Assembly (NCBI RefSeq): GCF_902459695.1
Contig: NZ_CABPRZ010000004.1
Coordinates: 248,001 to 312,000 of the forward strand
Length of the DNA: 64,000 nucleotides
Reading direction: 5' to 3'
DNA from: Pandoraea terrae
GTDB taxonomy: Bacteria > Pseudomonadota > Gammaproteobacteria > Burkholderiales > Burkholderiaceae
Part shown: piece by piece, positions 54,077 to 63,180 of the stretch
Layout of the letters: the number at the start of each line of letters is the position of its first letter
Numbering within the stretch: position 1 is the first letter of the stretch
Notes under the pieces: model-generated
Databases searched by the model: none
The model's input: the letters and a program-made list of their open reading frames with translations, nothing else
What the model was told of the DNA's origin: nothing
Translations under genes and position numbers: made by a program

Positions 54077-55564
54077 TTACAGGGGTGGTGTGGCCTCCGG
54101 AGCGCGGCGCGCCTTCAATGTCTGTTCGGCCGCATACGCCAGACGAATCAACAGCGCCTCGGCGAACGGGCGGCCAAAGAGCTCCATGCCGACGGGCACG
54201 CCGAGCGGCGCACTGGCCGTCGGCGCGGAAAAGCCTGCCGGGATCGCGATCGACGGGAAACCGGTCGCAGAGGCCAGCACGCCATTTCGCTCCACCTGCG
54301 TCTGACCGATCGGTACAACCAGCCGACGCTGATGCGGAAACGCCAGCACGTCGAGTGCATGCTTGCCCATCAAGTCGAGCAACCGCTGCCGCAGCGCCGC
54401 CTGGCAATCCAGGTGTTCGTGATATTCGTCAGTCCGGGTGGCCATCGTCATGGCTGTGGCAAGCGTGCCCTGAACGCTCCGGTGAACTTGCCCCGAGGCC
54501 GCGAGGTCGGCGAGCGTTGACACGCCGAATCCGGGCGGCAGCCTGGTCAGATAAGCATCGAGGTCCCGCACCATCTCGTAGTGGTGCACCATCGCTGTCG
54601 ACAGCAGCGTGTCGGGGTCGATGTGGTCATTGACGACAACCAGCGTTGCGCCCCGCTGCGCCATCGCCTCGAGCGCCCACTCGATCACGGCGTTCACCTC
54701 CTGATGCTCGGCTTCCCGGCCGAAGAACGATTTCAGCACGCCGATGCGCGCCCCTTGCAATCCGTCCGGATCGAGGAAGGCCGTGTAGGTCGGGGGCTGA
54801 TGAGCGCCGGCCACGTGCGTGGACGGATCATCGGGATCGGCGCCGGCAATGACGTCGAGCACGATCGCGGCATCGGTCACGGTACGCGTGATCGGACCGA
54901 GCATGTCCTGGCTCAAACCGCTGGGAATGAGCCCCGTGCGGCTGACCAGCCCCAGTGTCGGACGCAAGCCGACGAGATTGTTGGCCGAAGCAGGCGAACG
55001 GATCGAGTTGACGCCGTCGGTGCCGATGCCGACGAGACCGAAGTTCGCCGCGATACCCGCCGCGGTGCCGCCCGACGACCCGCCCGGCGTGCGGTTCAGA
55101 TCATAGGGATTGCGCGTCTGGCCGAGCAGCGTGCTGACGGTTTCGCCGCCGGAGGCCAATTCATGCAAATTGGTTTTGGCGAGCACGATCGCGCCGGCTT
55201 CGCGCAGCTTGCGCACGATGAACGCGTCGTCACGCGGGACATGGTCCTTGAGCAACGTCGATCCGGCGGTCGTGGGCAGCCCGTGTGTCTCGATGTTGTC
55301 CTTGATCAGCACCGGCACGCCGTGCAACGGTCCTCGCTTGTCCGGCGCCGCATCGGCAAGATCGGCTTCGGCCAGCGCCGCCGGATTGATTTCGAGAATG
55401 CTGTTGATGCACGGCCCTTGCCGGTCATAAGCCTCGATGCGATCCAGATAACCCTGCACGAGCTGGCGTGCCGTCAACACGCGCTCACGCATCGCGGCGT
55501 GAACGTCCGCAATGGTGGCCTCCTCCAGCGCGAACGGCGTCTGCATCTCCTGCGACATCTTCAT
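54077..55564 (-). CDS. Amidase signature family protein
   Basis: Ser-Ser-Lys amidase, 495 residues from ATG 55564. Catalytic Lys is in GVPVLIKDNIET; the Gly/Ser-rich signature is NRTPGGSSGGTAAGIA with cis-Ser, and the nucleophile Ser is expected in the following GTDGVNSIRSPAS block. Note Asn-Ser-Ile where many family members have Gly-Ser-Ile/Val. ATG 55564 follows GGAAG; longer starts overlap the upstream MFS gene. It would hydrolyse an amide imported by the flanking carriers. Confidence 0.9.
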   Translation of the reverse strand: MKMSQEMQTPFALEEATIADVHAAMRERVLTARQLVQGYLDRIEAYDRQGPCINSILEINPAALAEADLADAAPDKRGPLHGVPVLIKDNIETHGLPTTAGSTLLKDHVPRDDAFIVRKLREAGAIVLAKTNLHELASGGETVSTLLGQTRNPYDLNRTPGGSSGGTAAGIAANFGLVGIGTDGVNSIRSPASANNLVGLRPTLGLVSRTGLIPSGLSQDMLGPITRTVTDAAIVLDVIAGADPDDPSTHVAGAHQPPTYTAFLDPDGLQGARIGVLKSFFGREAEHQEVNAVIEWALEAMAQRGATLVVVNDHIDPDTLLSTAMVHHYEMVRDLDAYLTRLPPGFGVSTLADLAASGQVHRSVQGTLATAMTMATRTDEYHEHLDCQAALRQRLLDLMGKHALDVLAFPHQRRLVVPIGQTQVERNGVLASATGFPSIAIPAGFSAPTASAPLGVPVGMELFGRPFAEALLIRLAYAAEQTLKARRAPEATPPL

Positions 55565-55671
55565 AACGTCTTCCCATGGCTGCAAATCGAAAGCGGAAAG
55601 CATAATGCGTCGGCCGTGCCTGTCATCCGGCCGCTGGCTGGCGAGACCCTGCGGCATCGCCAGCCGGGGAC

Positions 55672-56973
55672 TCATTTATTGACCAGTTTGGCCGGAATGG
55701 TCCAGATGGCGAACGCGCCAAGCATGAGCATGCCCGCGATCATGAAGTACGCGCTGTTGCCGCTTTGGGTGAGATCGCGCAAGTACCCGATCATGTAGCC
55801 GCTGGTGAAGCCAGCCAGGTTGCCGATCGAATTGCTCATGGCGATTGCCGTGGCCGCCGCCGCGCCGCTCAGGAATGCCGTCGGCAGTGACCAGAACAAC
55901 GGCGTGCAGGTCAGGATGCCGGCTGCCGCGATCGACAGGAACACCAGCGACAGGGACGTGCTGTGAATCACCCAGGGCAGCGCGAGGAAGCCGACGGCGC
56001 CCATCATGCACGGAATGATCAAATGCCAGCGGCGCTCGCGGTGCTTGTCTGCGCTGCGTCCAAACGCATACATGGTAAAGATCGCCGCGATGTACGGAAT
56101 GGCGCTCAGCAGGCCGATATGCAACGGGCTGGTCACACCGGTGGACTTGATGAAGGTCGGCATCCACAGCGTGATGCCGTACTGGCCCGTCACATAGCAG
56201 AAACAGATCAGGCTGATCAGCCACACGCGCGGATCGGTAAACACCTTGCCGGCACGCACTTCCGGTCCCGCGGCCTTGGCTTCCTCGCGCTTGGCCGTCT
56301 GCAGTACGCGCTTCTCGTCGCTGCTGAGCCACTTGGCCTTGTCGATCGAACTGTCCAGGTAGAAGAAGCAGAACAGGCCGAGCAGGATCGCCGGCACAGC
56401 CTCGATCAGGAACATCCACTGCCAGCCCGACCAGCCCGCGACGCCCGCCATGCCGCCCATCAGGAAACCGGACAGCGGGTTGCCGATGATGCCCGACAGA
56501 GGCGAACCCATGCAGTAAATCGCCATGATCTTGGCGCGGCGGTGCGCCGGATACCAGCACGTCAGGTAGTACACGATCCCCGGTGTGAACCCGGCTTCGG
56601 CCAAGCCGAGCAGGAACCGCAGGGTATAGAACATGGTGGGCGTCTTGACGAACACGAAGCACGCCGAGATGATGCCCCAGGTGATCATGATCCGGCCGAT
56701 CCAGAGCTTCGCGCCGAAGCGGTGAAGCGCAAGATTGCTTGGGACTTCGAATAGGAAATAGCCGATGAAGAAGATGCCGGCGCCGAGGCCGTAAATGGTT
56801 TCGCTAAAGCCCAACTCCTGCGACATCTGCAGTTTGGCGAAACCGACGTTGACACGATCGAGGTAGGCGATCAGGAAGCAGACCATCAAAAATGGCACCA
56901 GACGCCAGCTTACCTTTCGGTAGACCGCGTCCTCAAAGCTCCTGACCGCTCCCGTCTGCAGGGTAGATTCCAA
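55672..56973 (-). CDS. MFS transporter, ACS family (tartrate/phthalate-like)
   Basis: A 433-residue carrier with 12 helices. AYLDRVNVGFAKLQM in helix 1, FEVPSNLALHRFGAKLWIGR and GLAEAGFTPGIVYYLTCWYP are hallmarks of the ACS family. The start is TTG 56973, six bases after AGGAG; no ATG fits. It is 167 bases downstream of the aminotransferase gene. It probably shares the substrate range of the catabolic cluster. Confidence 0.92.
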   Translation of the reverse strand: MESTLQTGAVRSFEDAVYRKVSWRLVPFLMVCFLIAYLDRVNVGFAKLQMSQELGFSETIYGLGAGIFFIGYFLFEVPSNLALHRFGAKLWIGRIMITWGIISACFVFVKTPTMFYTLRFLLGLAEAGFTPGIVYYLTCWYPAHRRAKIMAIYCMGSPLSGIIGNPLSGFLMGGMAGVAGWSGWQWMFLIEAVPAILLGLFCFFYLDSSIDKAKWLSSDEKRVLQTAKREEAKAAGPEVRAGKVFTDPRVWLISLICFCYVTGQYGITLWMPTFIKSTGVTSPLHIGLLSAIPYIAAIFTMYAFGRSADKHRERRWHLIIPCMMGAVGFLALPWVIHSTSLSLVFLSIAAAGILTCTPLFWSLPTAFLSGAAAATAIAMSNSIGNLAGFTSGYMIGYLRDLTQSGNSAYFMIAGMLMLGAFAIWTIPAKLVNK

Positions 56974-57140
56974 GGCGTCTCCTGTTTCTATTGTGTTTTC
57001 AATGCATCAGTCATGCTGCACGGAACCTGCTGCCTTCCGGCCGGTACGCGGTGGCTCTGGCGGCCGCCGGCGCACCCTCCGGTCGGGTCCGGCCCGGTGC
57101 AATGCCCTCCACTGCATTGCGGGCCGGTTTGCCACGCCGA

Positions 57141-58361
57141 TCAGGCGGCGGCTTTGACGGGCACAGGCACCGTGTGCGACGCGAGATAGTCCATCGCCGC
57201 TGTCACGCCGCTCGCCGCCACCGGCACACCCGCAAGCTTCAAGCCCATTTCACAGCCGGCGAGCGTGCCCATCAGGGTCAGGTCGTTGCAGTCGCCAAGG
57301 TGACCGATACGGAACATGCGGCCCTTGAGCTTGCCGAGTCCGGCGCCCAGCGACATGTTGAAGCGCTCGTAGATAGTCTTGCGCACCGCATCGGCATCGA
57401 TACCGTCGGGCATCATCACGCCCGTCAGCACGGGGCTGTAGACGGCCGCGTCGGCGCACTGGATCTCAAGGCCCCATGCGCGCACGGCACGGCGGCAGGC
57501 TTCGGCCAAACGCCGATGGCGCGCGAACACGTTGTCCAGGCCCTCTTCGAACAGCATGTCCAGCGCCTCGGACAGGCCATAAAGCAGGTTGGTGTTGGGC
57601 GTGTACGGCCAGTAGCCCGTTTTGTTCATCTCGATGATTTCCGTCCAGCCCCAGAAGCTGCGCGGCAATTTGGCAGAGCGGCTGGCTTCGATCGCCTTGG
57701 GCGACAGGGCGTTGAAGCTGATGCCCGGCGGCAGCATCAAGCCTTTCTGGGAGCCCGAGACGGTGACGTCCACGCCCCATTCATCGTGACGGTAGTCTGC
57801 CGAGGCGAGACCGGAAATGGTGTCGACAAGCAGCAGCGCCGGATGGCCCGCCGCATCGATCGCGCGGCGCACCGCAGCGATGTTCGAGGTCACGCCGGTC
57901 GACGTCTCGTTGTGAACGACGCAGACCGCCTTGATCACATGGCCGGTGTCAGCGCGCAGGCGCGCTTCGATCATGTCGGCCTGCACACCGCGGCGCCAGC
58001 CTTCAACGCCGGGCAGCCCGAGAAACTCCGGTTTGAGCCCGAGGCTCTCGGCCATCTTTTTCCAGAGCGTGGAGAAATGCCCGGTTTCGAACATCAGCAC
58101 GGTGTCGCCGGGGCTCATCGTGTTCGACAGCGCCGCCTCCCAAGCCCCGGTCCCGGACGCCGGGTAGATGATCACCGGGTGCTCGGTCTTGAAAATCTGC
58201 TGGATACCCGCGAGAACTTTCCGGCCCAGCGCACCGAATTCCGGTCCGCGGTGGTCGATGGTCGGATAGCTCACAGCGCGCAAGATGCGGTCCGGCACCG
58301 GGCTCGGCCCCGGAATCGACAAAAAGTGACGCCCCGACGGGTGGAAATCAAGCTGCAGCAT
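57141..58361 (-). CDS. Class V aminotransferase, serine-glyoxylate type
   Basis: A 406-residue PLP enzyme. IPGPSPVPDRILRA at the N-terminus, SGTGAWEAAL (phosphate-binding), VHNETSTGV, LLVDTISGLAS and the PLP lysine in SGSQKGLMLPPG match the serine/alanine/aspartate-glyoxylate aminotransferase group. Substrate choice within the group cannot be read. ATG 58361 is preceded by AGGAG. The first gene of the minus-strand cluster, divergent from gntR, with a palindromic operator 20 bases upstream. Confidence 0.92.
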   Translation of the reverse strand: MLQLDFHPSGRHFLSIPGPSPVPDRILRAVSYPTIDHRGPEFGALGRKVLAGIQQIFKTEHPVIIYPASGTGAWEAALSNTMSPGDTVLMFETGHFSTLWKKMAESLGLKPEFLGLPGVEGWRRGVQADMIEARLRADTGHVIKAVCVVHNETSTGVTSNIAAVRRAIDAAGHPALLLVDTISGLASADYRHDEWGVDVTVSGSQKGLMLPPGISFNALSPKAIEASRSAKLPRSFWGWTEIIEMNKTGYWPYTPNTNLLYGLSEALDMLFEEGLDNVFARHRRLAEACRRAVRAWGLEIQCADAAVYSPVLTGVMMPDGIDADAVRKTIYERFNMSLGAGLGKLKGRMFRIGHLGDCNDLTLMGTLAGCEMGLKLAGVPVAASGVTAAMDYLASHTVPVPVKAAA

Positions 58362-58380
58362 TCTTTCGGCTCCTTTTGAA

Positions 58381-58394
58381 TTTTGGATGCAAAA
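58381..58394. promoter_or_regulatory. GntR operator, aminotransferase side
   Basis: TTTTGGATGCAAAA, with perfect TTTTG/CAAAA arms, 20 bases before the aminotransferase start. It differs at one base from the site at 58500. Confidence 0.6.
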
Positions 58395-58499
58395 TTATAT
58401 TACCAGCGCAGACGGAAATACCCACATCGGCGTTTACCCTTTCATTTCGCGTATCTACGGGAGTTTGGTAGAATGCTATCCATCCCCATCCGTTGATTT

Positions 58500-58513
58500 T
58501 TTTGTATGCAAAA
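58500..58513. promoter_or_regulatory. GntR operator overlapping the gntR start codon
   Basis: TTTTGTATGCAAAA; its ATG is the start codon of the regulator gene (58506). A matching site near the divergent gene suggests that the regulator controls both itself and the catabolic cluster. Confidence 0.6.
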
Positions 58514-59237
58514 TACGGAAACATCAGTTGCACCGCCAGCTTCGCCGTCCTTTCCGAAGATCGGACGGCAGCGGCTTCACGACGCTGTTGTCGAGCACAT
58601 GCGGGCCCTCATCATCGAAGGCGTGCTTGCGCCGGGCGTGAAGCTCAATGAGCGCATGTTGTGTGAAACGCTTGGCGTTTCGCGTACGCCGCTGCGCGAG
58701 GCCTTCAAGGTGCTGTGCGCGGAAGGGCTCATCGACATTGCGCCCAACCGGGGGGCCACGGTCACGCGGATGTCCGAGACGGAGATCCGGGAGACGTTCG
58801 AGTTGATGGGGGGTTTGGAGGCGCTGTCCGGCGAGTTGGCTTGTGAGCGCATCACATCGGCCGAGGTGGCGGAGATCAAGGCGATTCACTACGCCATGGT
58901 GGCATGCCGCCTGCGCAACGATTTGCCGGGTTACTACGCCCACAACCGTGAGATCCATGACCGCATCAGCCTGGCGGCGCGCAATTCGGCGTTGCGGGAA
59001 ATGTATGTGCTGGTGAATCGGCGGCTTCAGGCACTGCGGTTCCGGTCGAATCACCGGAAACAGAAATGGGATACGGCCCTCGCCGATCACGAGGAAATGA
59101 TCAAGGCCCTGGAGTTGCGCGATGGCGCAATGATGGGGGCGATCCTGCGTAAACATTTGCTCGACAAGCGCGATGCCGTCATGGCGATCTTGCAAGCCGA
59201 GGCCGCGGCTTCCGATGTTTCGATGGCTTCGGAATAG
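58506..59237 (+). CDS. GntR family regulator, FCD subfamily
   Basis: A 243-residue repressor. The winged helix shows LHDAVVEHMRALIIEG, then LNERMLCETLGVSRTPLREA and a wing (IDIAPNRGATVTRM). The FCD domain follows, with NREIHDRISLAARNSAL and a C-terminal HLLDKRDAV helix. No Shine-Dalgarno is visible before ATG 58506; that codon lies within the palindrome, so leaderless or repressor-controlled translation is possible. Probably controls the divergent aminotransferase-MFS-amidase-MFS-hydratase cluster. Confidence 0.92.
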   Translation: MQNTETSVAPPASPSFPKIGRQRLHDAVVEHMRALIIEGVLAPGVKLNERMLCETLGVSRTPLREAFKVLCAEGLIDIAPNRGATVTRMSETEIRETFELMGGLEALSGELACERITSAEVAEIKAIHYAMVACRLRNDLPGYYAHNREIHDRISLAARNSALREMYVLVNRRLQALRFRSNHRKQKWDTALADHEEMIKALELRDGAMMGAILRKHLLDKRDAVMAILQAEAAASDVSMASE

Positions 59238-59324
59238 GGTGCTGTTTTACGGCCTGAGGGGAAATGGGTGAGTGGGCGTGGGTCGGCGTATGATGCGAGC
59301 CAACGTTAAAGCAAACCAATCGCC

Positions 59325-59789
59325 ATGCAAATCTGGGTCGACGCCGACGCTTGCCCCGCTGTCATCAAGGACATCCTGTTTCGCGCAGCCGAGCGCGCGC
59401 AGGTCACAGTTACACTGGTTGCCAACCAATACCTGCGCACGCCGCCGTCGCGCTTCATCAAGTCCCTACAAGTCCCCTCCGGCGCGGACGTGGCCGATGC
59501 ACGCATCATCGAGCTGGCCGAAGCCGGCGATGTGGTGATCACGGCCGATATTCCGTTGGCGGCGGGTGTGCTCAAGAAGGGCGCATTTGCGCTGGACCCG
59601 CGCGGCGGATGGTTCTCCGAGGGAACGATCGAAGAGCGCCTGTCGATGCGCGCCATGCTCGATCAGCTTCGCGGCAGCGGCGTCGAAACCGGCGGCCCCG
59701 CGCCGTTCAGTCCGCGCGATGGCAAGGCGTTTGCCGGCGAGCTCGACCGGATGCTGGCACGGCATCGCAGCGGGTTGAGCGCGCGTTAG
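59325..59789 (+). CDS. YaiI/YqxD (DUF188) family protein
   Basis: A 154-residue protein matching the family along its length: [40 protein letters not shown] and [12 protein letters not shown]. The fold is PIN-like with conserved aspartates, but no activity is established. It stands alone; the next gene is an orphan antitoxin. Confidence 0.92.
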   Translation: MQIWVDADACPAVIKDILFRAAERAQVTVTLVANQYLRTPPSRFIKSLQVPSGADVADARIIELAEAGDVVITADIPLAAGVLKKGAFALDPRGGWFSEGTIEERLSMRAMLDQLRGSGVETGGPAPFSPRDGKAFAGELDRMLARHRSGLSAR

Positions 59790-59896
59790 TTCGCGAGTCT
59801 GAACGCCGTAGACATTCGCTCCTGCCGCAGGTCCGAGATTCGAAGCACTGCGGCAACCTTTGGCAACCACAATCCAACTTTGTGGAGGTCTCAAAA

Positions 59897-60094
59897 ATGC
59901 GCACTACATTAGCTCTTGATGACGACCTTCTCGTGAAGGCACAGGCACTCACCGGTCTGCATGACAAATCGGCTTTGGTACGAGAAGCGCTCAAGGCTTT
60001 GATCGAGCGGGAGAGCGCTCGTCGCTTGGCTCGTTTGGGCGGTACAGAGCGTAATCTGGTGAATATTTCGCGACATCAGACCAAGTCAGCATGA
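59897..60094 (+). CDS. VapB-type antitoxin, orphan
   Basis: A 65-residue ribbon-helix-helix antitoxin (MRTTLALDDDLLVKAQALTG, then KSALVREALKALIERES). ATG 59897 follows GGAGG at eight bases. Its stop overlaps a new ATG (60091) exactly as in vapBC operons, but that frame reads Met-Ile-Leu-His-stop. MIL is the usual VapC start, so the toxin gene has been lost right after its third codon. Confidence 0.85.
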   Translation: MRTTLALDDDLLVKAQALTGLHDKSALVREALKALIERESARRLARLGGTERNLVNISRHQTKSA

Positions 60095-60150
60095 TCCTGC
60101 ACTAGTCTATCGAAAACCTTATTGATGCCCCTCGTGCAGGGGCGTCCAAG

Positions 60151-61368
60151 TCACGTGGGGCAGTTATTCGCAGGTGCCTGCGTGCGTCCCGGCCGCAGCA
60201 ACTTGTCGAGATAATCGGCAACGTCCTGCTCGGCAGCCTTGAGCACACCGCGATGATCGGTGCCGGGGTACCGGCGATAGTTCACCGGCACCTTCTTTTG
60301 ACGACACGTCATCTCGACGATCTTGTCTGTGTTCGCGAGCGGCACCAGCGCATCGGTCTCGCCTTGCGCGAACATGACCGGCACGACGGGCCGGGTATTG
60401 ACGATGTCCTGTGTCTGCAAATAGGTCTTCAACGCGGTGACATCGGCATTGACGAAGATCTGCGAACCCTCCATCGACGATGCAACCTCTCGCAGGTCGG
60501 ACAGGCATTGCACGCGGCCGGCGTTGATCAACCTGGTGCCGGCAGGGGTGAGCATCGATTCGATATTTAGGCTCGGCTCCGCCGCCTGAGCCCCAAGCAG
60601 GATGACCGGCAGGAACGCGATCGCCGCCTTGTCTTCCGGATGCGCCACGATATATTCCATCGTTTGCGCCAGGCCGTACCCGCCCGGCGCCATGGCCACT
60701 GCGGCGACCAGTTTCAACTTGGACGTCCTGCGCCCGGCCTGCGTCGCCGTGAACAGCGCCGCCGCGCCGCCCTGGCTGTGGCCGACCACCGCCCAGCGCG
60801 TACCAATGTCATGGTTCCACTGCCGAGCCGCCGTCACGATGTCCTCGACGGTATTCGCTTCGCTGCGGCCGTTCATATAGGGGTGGATACCCGGCGTTCC
60901 GAGACCTTCATAGTCGGTCGCGGCAATGGCGTAACCTCGCGCGACCCAAGAATCGAGCATCGCCGAAGCCAGATCGACATAGTCGGACACCGGACCGCCG
61001 GGAAAACTGGCAGAAGGCGCGCACGCATCCGCCACGCCAGTCGTGCCATGCGCCCAGCTGATTACCGGCCAGCCGCCGGCGGGCGCCGTTCCCTTCGGTA
61101 CCGAGACGGTCCCGGAAACAACGATTTTGCGTCCGTGGGCATCTTCGGACAGATAGGTGATCAGCGACGTACGCGCCGCGTGGGGGAGTTCGAGAACACG
61201 ATTGACAGGCGCTACGGTCAGTAACGTACCGGCGCGCTCACCCGCGCCGCTGGCCGAGTGCGCCCCGGCAGCGAGCGCTGCGCCGGCTAACATGCCGGCG
61301 GCAATACCAATCGACGCCAACACTCCAGGCACTCGCTGCTTCCTCGTTTGACACGTGTTCGTCGACAA
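60151..61368 (-). CDS. Secreted lipase-like alpha/beta hydrolase
   Basis: A 405-residue exported hydrolase. The start is uncertain: TTG 61368, after GGGGGAT, puts a signal peptide (VLASIGIAAGMLAGAALAAGA) at the N-terminus; the frame is open 30 codons further. Core motifs: SWAHGTTGVAD (oxyanion), DYEGLGTPG, nucleophile GHSQGGAAAL, acid in FAQGETDALVP and His in GTDHRGV. It resembles the secretory lipase (LIP) family of fungi and actinobacteria/proteobacteria. Substrate unknown. Confidence 0.85.
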   Translation of the reverse strand: MSTNTCQTRKQRVPGVLASIGIAAGMLAGAALAAGAHSASGAGERAGTLLTVAPVNRVLELPHAARTSLITYLSEDAHGRKIVVSGTVSVPKGTAPAGGWPVISWAHGTTGVADACAPSASFPGGPVSDYVDLASAMLDSWVARGYAIAATDYEGLGTPGIHPYMNGRSEANTVEDIVTAARQWNHDIGTRWAVVGHSQGGAAALFTATQAGRRTSKLKLVAAVAMAPGGYGLAQTMEYIVAHPEDKAAIAFLPVILLGAQAAEPSLNIESMLTPAGTRLINAGRVQCLSDLREVASSMEGSQIFVNADVTALKTYLQTQDIVNTRPVVPVMFAQGETDALVPLANTDKIVEMTCRQKKVPVNYRRYPGTDHRGVLKAAEQDVADYLDKLLRPGRTQAPANNCPT

Positions 61369-61520
61369 AATGATCCCCCGTTGAACCCATTGATAGTGAA
61401 TGATGACCGCAGTCAAGCGGCGCTGCGACATCCTTTTACGATGGGGACGCGCACTCACATACCCCTATTCGGACGATTCGTCTCTTCGCGCAGGCAAGTT
61501 TTACCGGCCCTGAAACGCAA

Positions 61521-61546
61521 AACGCCCGACAAACTCGCCGGGCGTT
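61521..61546 (-). terminator. Intrinsic terminator after gabD
   Basis: AACGCCCG and CGGGCGTT pair across a 10-base loop; on the minus strand four T residues follow. It ends 24 bases after the dehydrogenase stop codon. Confidence 0.75.
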
Positions 61547-61569
61547 CTGACACAACGACAGCAAAGACC

Positions 61570-63021
61570 TCAAATGCCCATGCAAAGGTATTTGATCACA
61601 AGGTAGTCGTCGATGCCGTAGTGCGACCCCTCGCGGCCCAAGCCCGATTGCTTGACGCCGCCGAACGGCGCCACTTCGTTCGAGATGATCCCGGTGTTGA
61701 TGCCGACGATGCCGTATTCGAGCCCCTCGGCCACGCGCCAGATGCGTCCGATGTCGCGGCTGTAGAAGTAGCTCGCCAGACCGAACTCGGTGTCGTTGGC
61801 CATCGCCACCACCTCGTCGTCCGTCTTGAACCGGAACAGCGGCGCGAGCGGTCCGAACGTCTCTTCGCGCGCGACCTTCATGTCGCTGGTCGCGCCCGTT
61901 AGCACCGTCGGCTCGAAGAAGGTGTGTCCAAGCGCGTGCCGTTTGCCGCCGGTCACGACCTTGCCACCCTTCGCCACTGCGTCGGCGATATGCGCCTCGA
62001 CCTTCTCGACAGCGGCCATGTCAATCAACGGCCCTTGCTCGACCCCTGGTTCGATGCCGTTGCCGACCTTGAGCCCGCGCGCGGCGGCGGCGAGCTTCTC
62101 GGCGAATGCGTCATACACGCCGTCCTGCACGTACAAGCGATTCGCGCACACGCAGGTCTGGCCGGCGTTGCGGTATTTCGACGCCATCGCACCGGCGACC
62201 GCGGCGTCGAGATCGGCATCGTCGAATACGATGAACGGCGCGTTCCCGCCCAACTCGAGCGACAACTTCTTGATCGTCGGCGCGCACTGTTGCATGAGCA
62301 AACGGCCCACTTCAGTGGAGCCGGTGAACGTCAGCTTGCGCACGATCGGGTTGCCAGTCATCTCGCCGCCAATGGCGCGCGCGTCGCCCGTCACCACGCT
62401 GAACACACCCGCTGGCACACCTGCGCGCTCCGCCAGCACGGCCAGCGCCAGCGCAGAGAACGGCGTGCTTTCCGCTGGCTTGAGCACCATCGGGCACCCT
62501 GCCGCCAGCGCGGGCCCCACCTTGCGCGTGATCATCGCAGCCGGGAAGTTCCACGGTGTGATCGCGGCGCAAACGCCAATCGGCTCCTTCACGACCAGCA
62601 GACGCTTGTCGGCGAGCGGCGTTTGCAGCGTGTCGCCAGCCACGCGCTTGCCCTCTTCCGCGAACCACTCGATGAACGACGCCGCGTACCCGATTTCGCC
62701 CTTCGCCTCGGCCAGCGGCTTACCCTGTTCGAGCGTCATGATCGTCGCGAGATCGTCGGCATTGGCGAGCATCAGCTCGTACCAGCGACGCAGGATGGCG
62801 CTTCGCTCCTTGGCGGTCTTGCGACGCCAGGCGCCCCATGCGGCATTGGCCGCCTCGATGGCGCGGCGTGTCTCGGCCGCCCCCATCTCGGGCACTCGCC
62901 CCAGCACCTCGCCGGTCGCGGGGTTGCGCACCTCAAACGTCGCGCCGTTGTCGGCGTCGCACCATCGTCCGGCGACGAACGCCTGCTGGCGCAGCAAATC
63001 GGTATCTTTCAAAGAAAACAT
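61570..63021 (-). CDS. gabD: NAD(P)-dependent succinate-semialdehyde dehydrogenase (GabD type)
   Basis: A 483-residue dehydrogenase. LRQQAFVAGRWCDAD at the start, TPWNFPAAMITRKVGPALAAG, FTGSTEVGRLLMQQ, catalytic Glu in LELGGNAPFIVFDD and catalytic Cys in GQTCVCANR match GabD. It converts succinate semialdehyde to succinate; related semialdehydes are possible. The next gene upstream on the same strand is another aldehyde dehydrogenase, 159 bases away. Confidence 0.93.
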   Translation of the reverse strand: MFSLKDTDLLRQQAFVAGRWCDADNGATFEVRNPATGEVLGRVPEMGAAETRRAIEAANAAWGAWRRKTAKERSAILRRWYELMLANADDLATIMTLEQGKPLAEAKGEIGYAASFIEWFAEEGKRVAGDTLQTPLADKRLLVVKEPIGVCAAITPWNFPAAMITRKVGPALAAGCPMVLKPAESTPFSALALAVLAERAGVPAGVFSVVTGDARAIGGEMTGNPIVRKLTFTGSTEVGRLLMQQCAPTIKKLSLELGGNAPFIVFDDADLDAAVAGAMASKYRNAGQTCVCANRLYVQDGVYDAFAEKLAAAARGLKVGNGIEPGVEQGPLIDMAAVEKVEAHIADAVAKGGKVVTGGKRHALGHTFFEPTVLTGATSDMKVAREETFGPLAPLFRFKTDDEVVAMANDTEFGLASYFYSRDIGRIWRVAEGLEYGIVGINTGIISNEVAPFGGVKQSGLGREGSHYGIDDYLVIKYLCMGI

Positions 63022-63180
63022 AATCGCTCCTTCAGGGGATGGCGGGCCCGGGTGTCACGGTTGCCCGGCGGGCGCGTCGCAATAACGGACTATAACGATC
63101 ATTGGATCCACCTTGTAGAGCCATTTCATTAAAATTCATGGGACCACTTTGACCATCATCGTCCAATCCGCCTTGACGCC

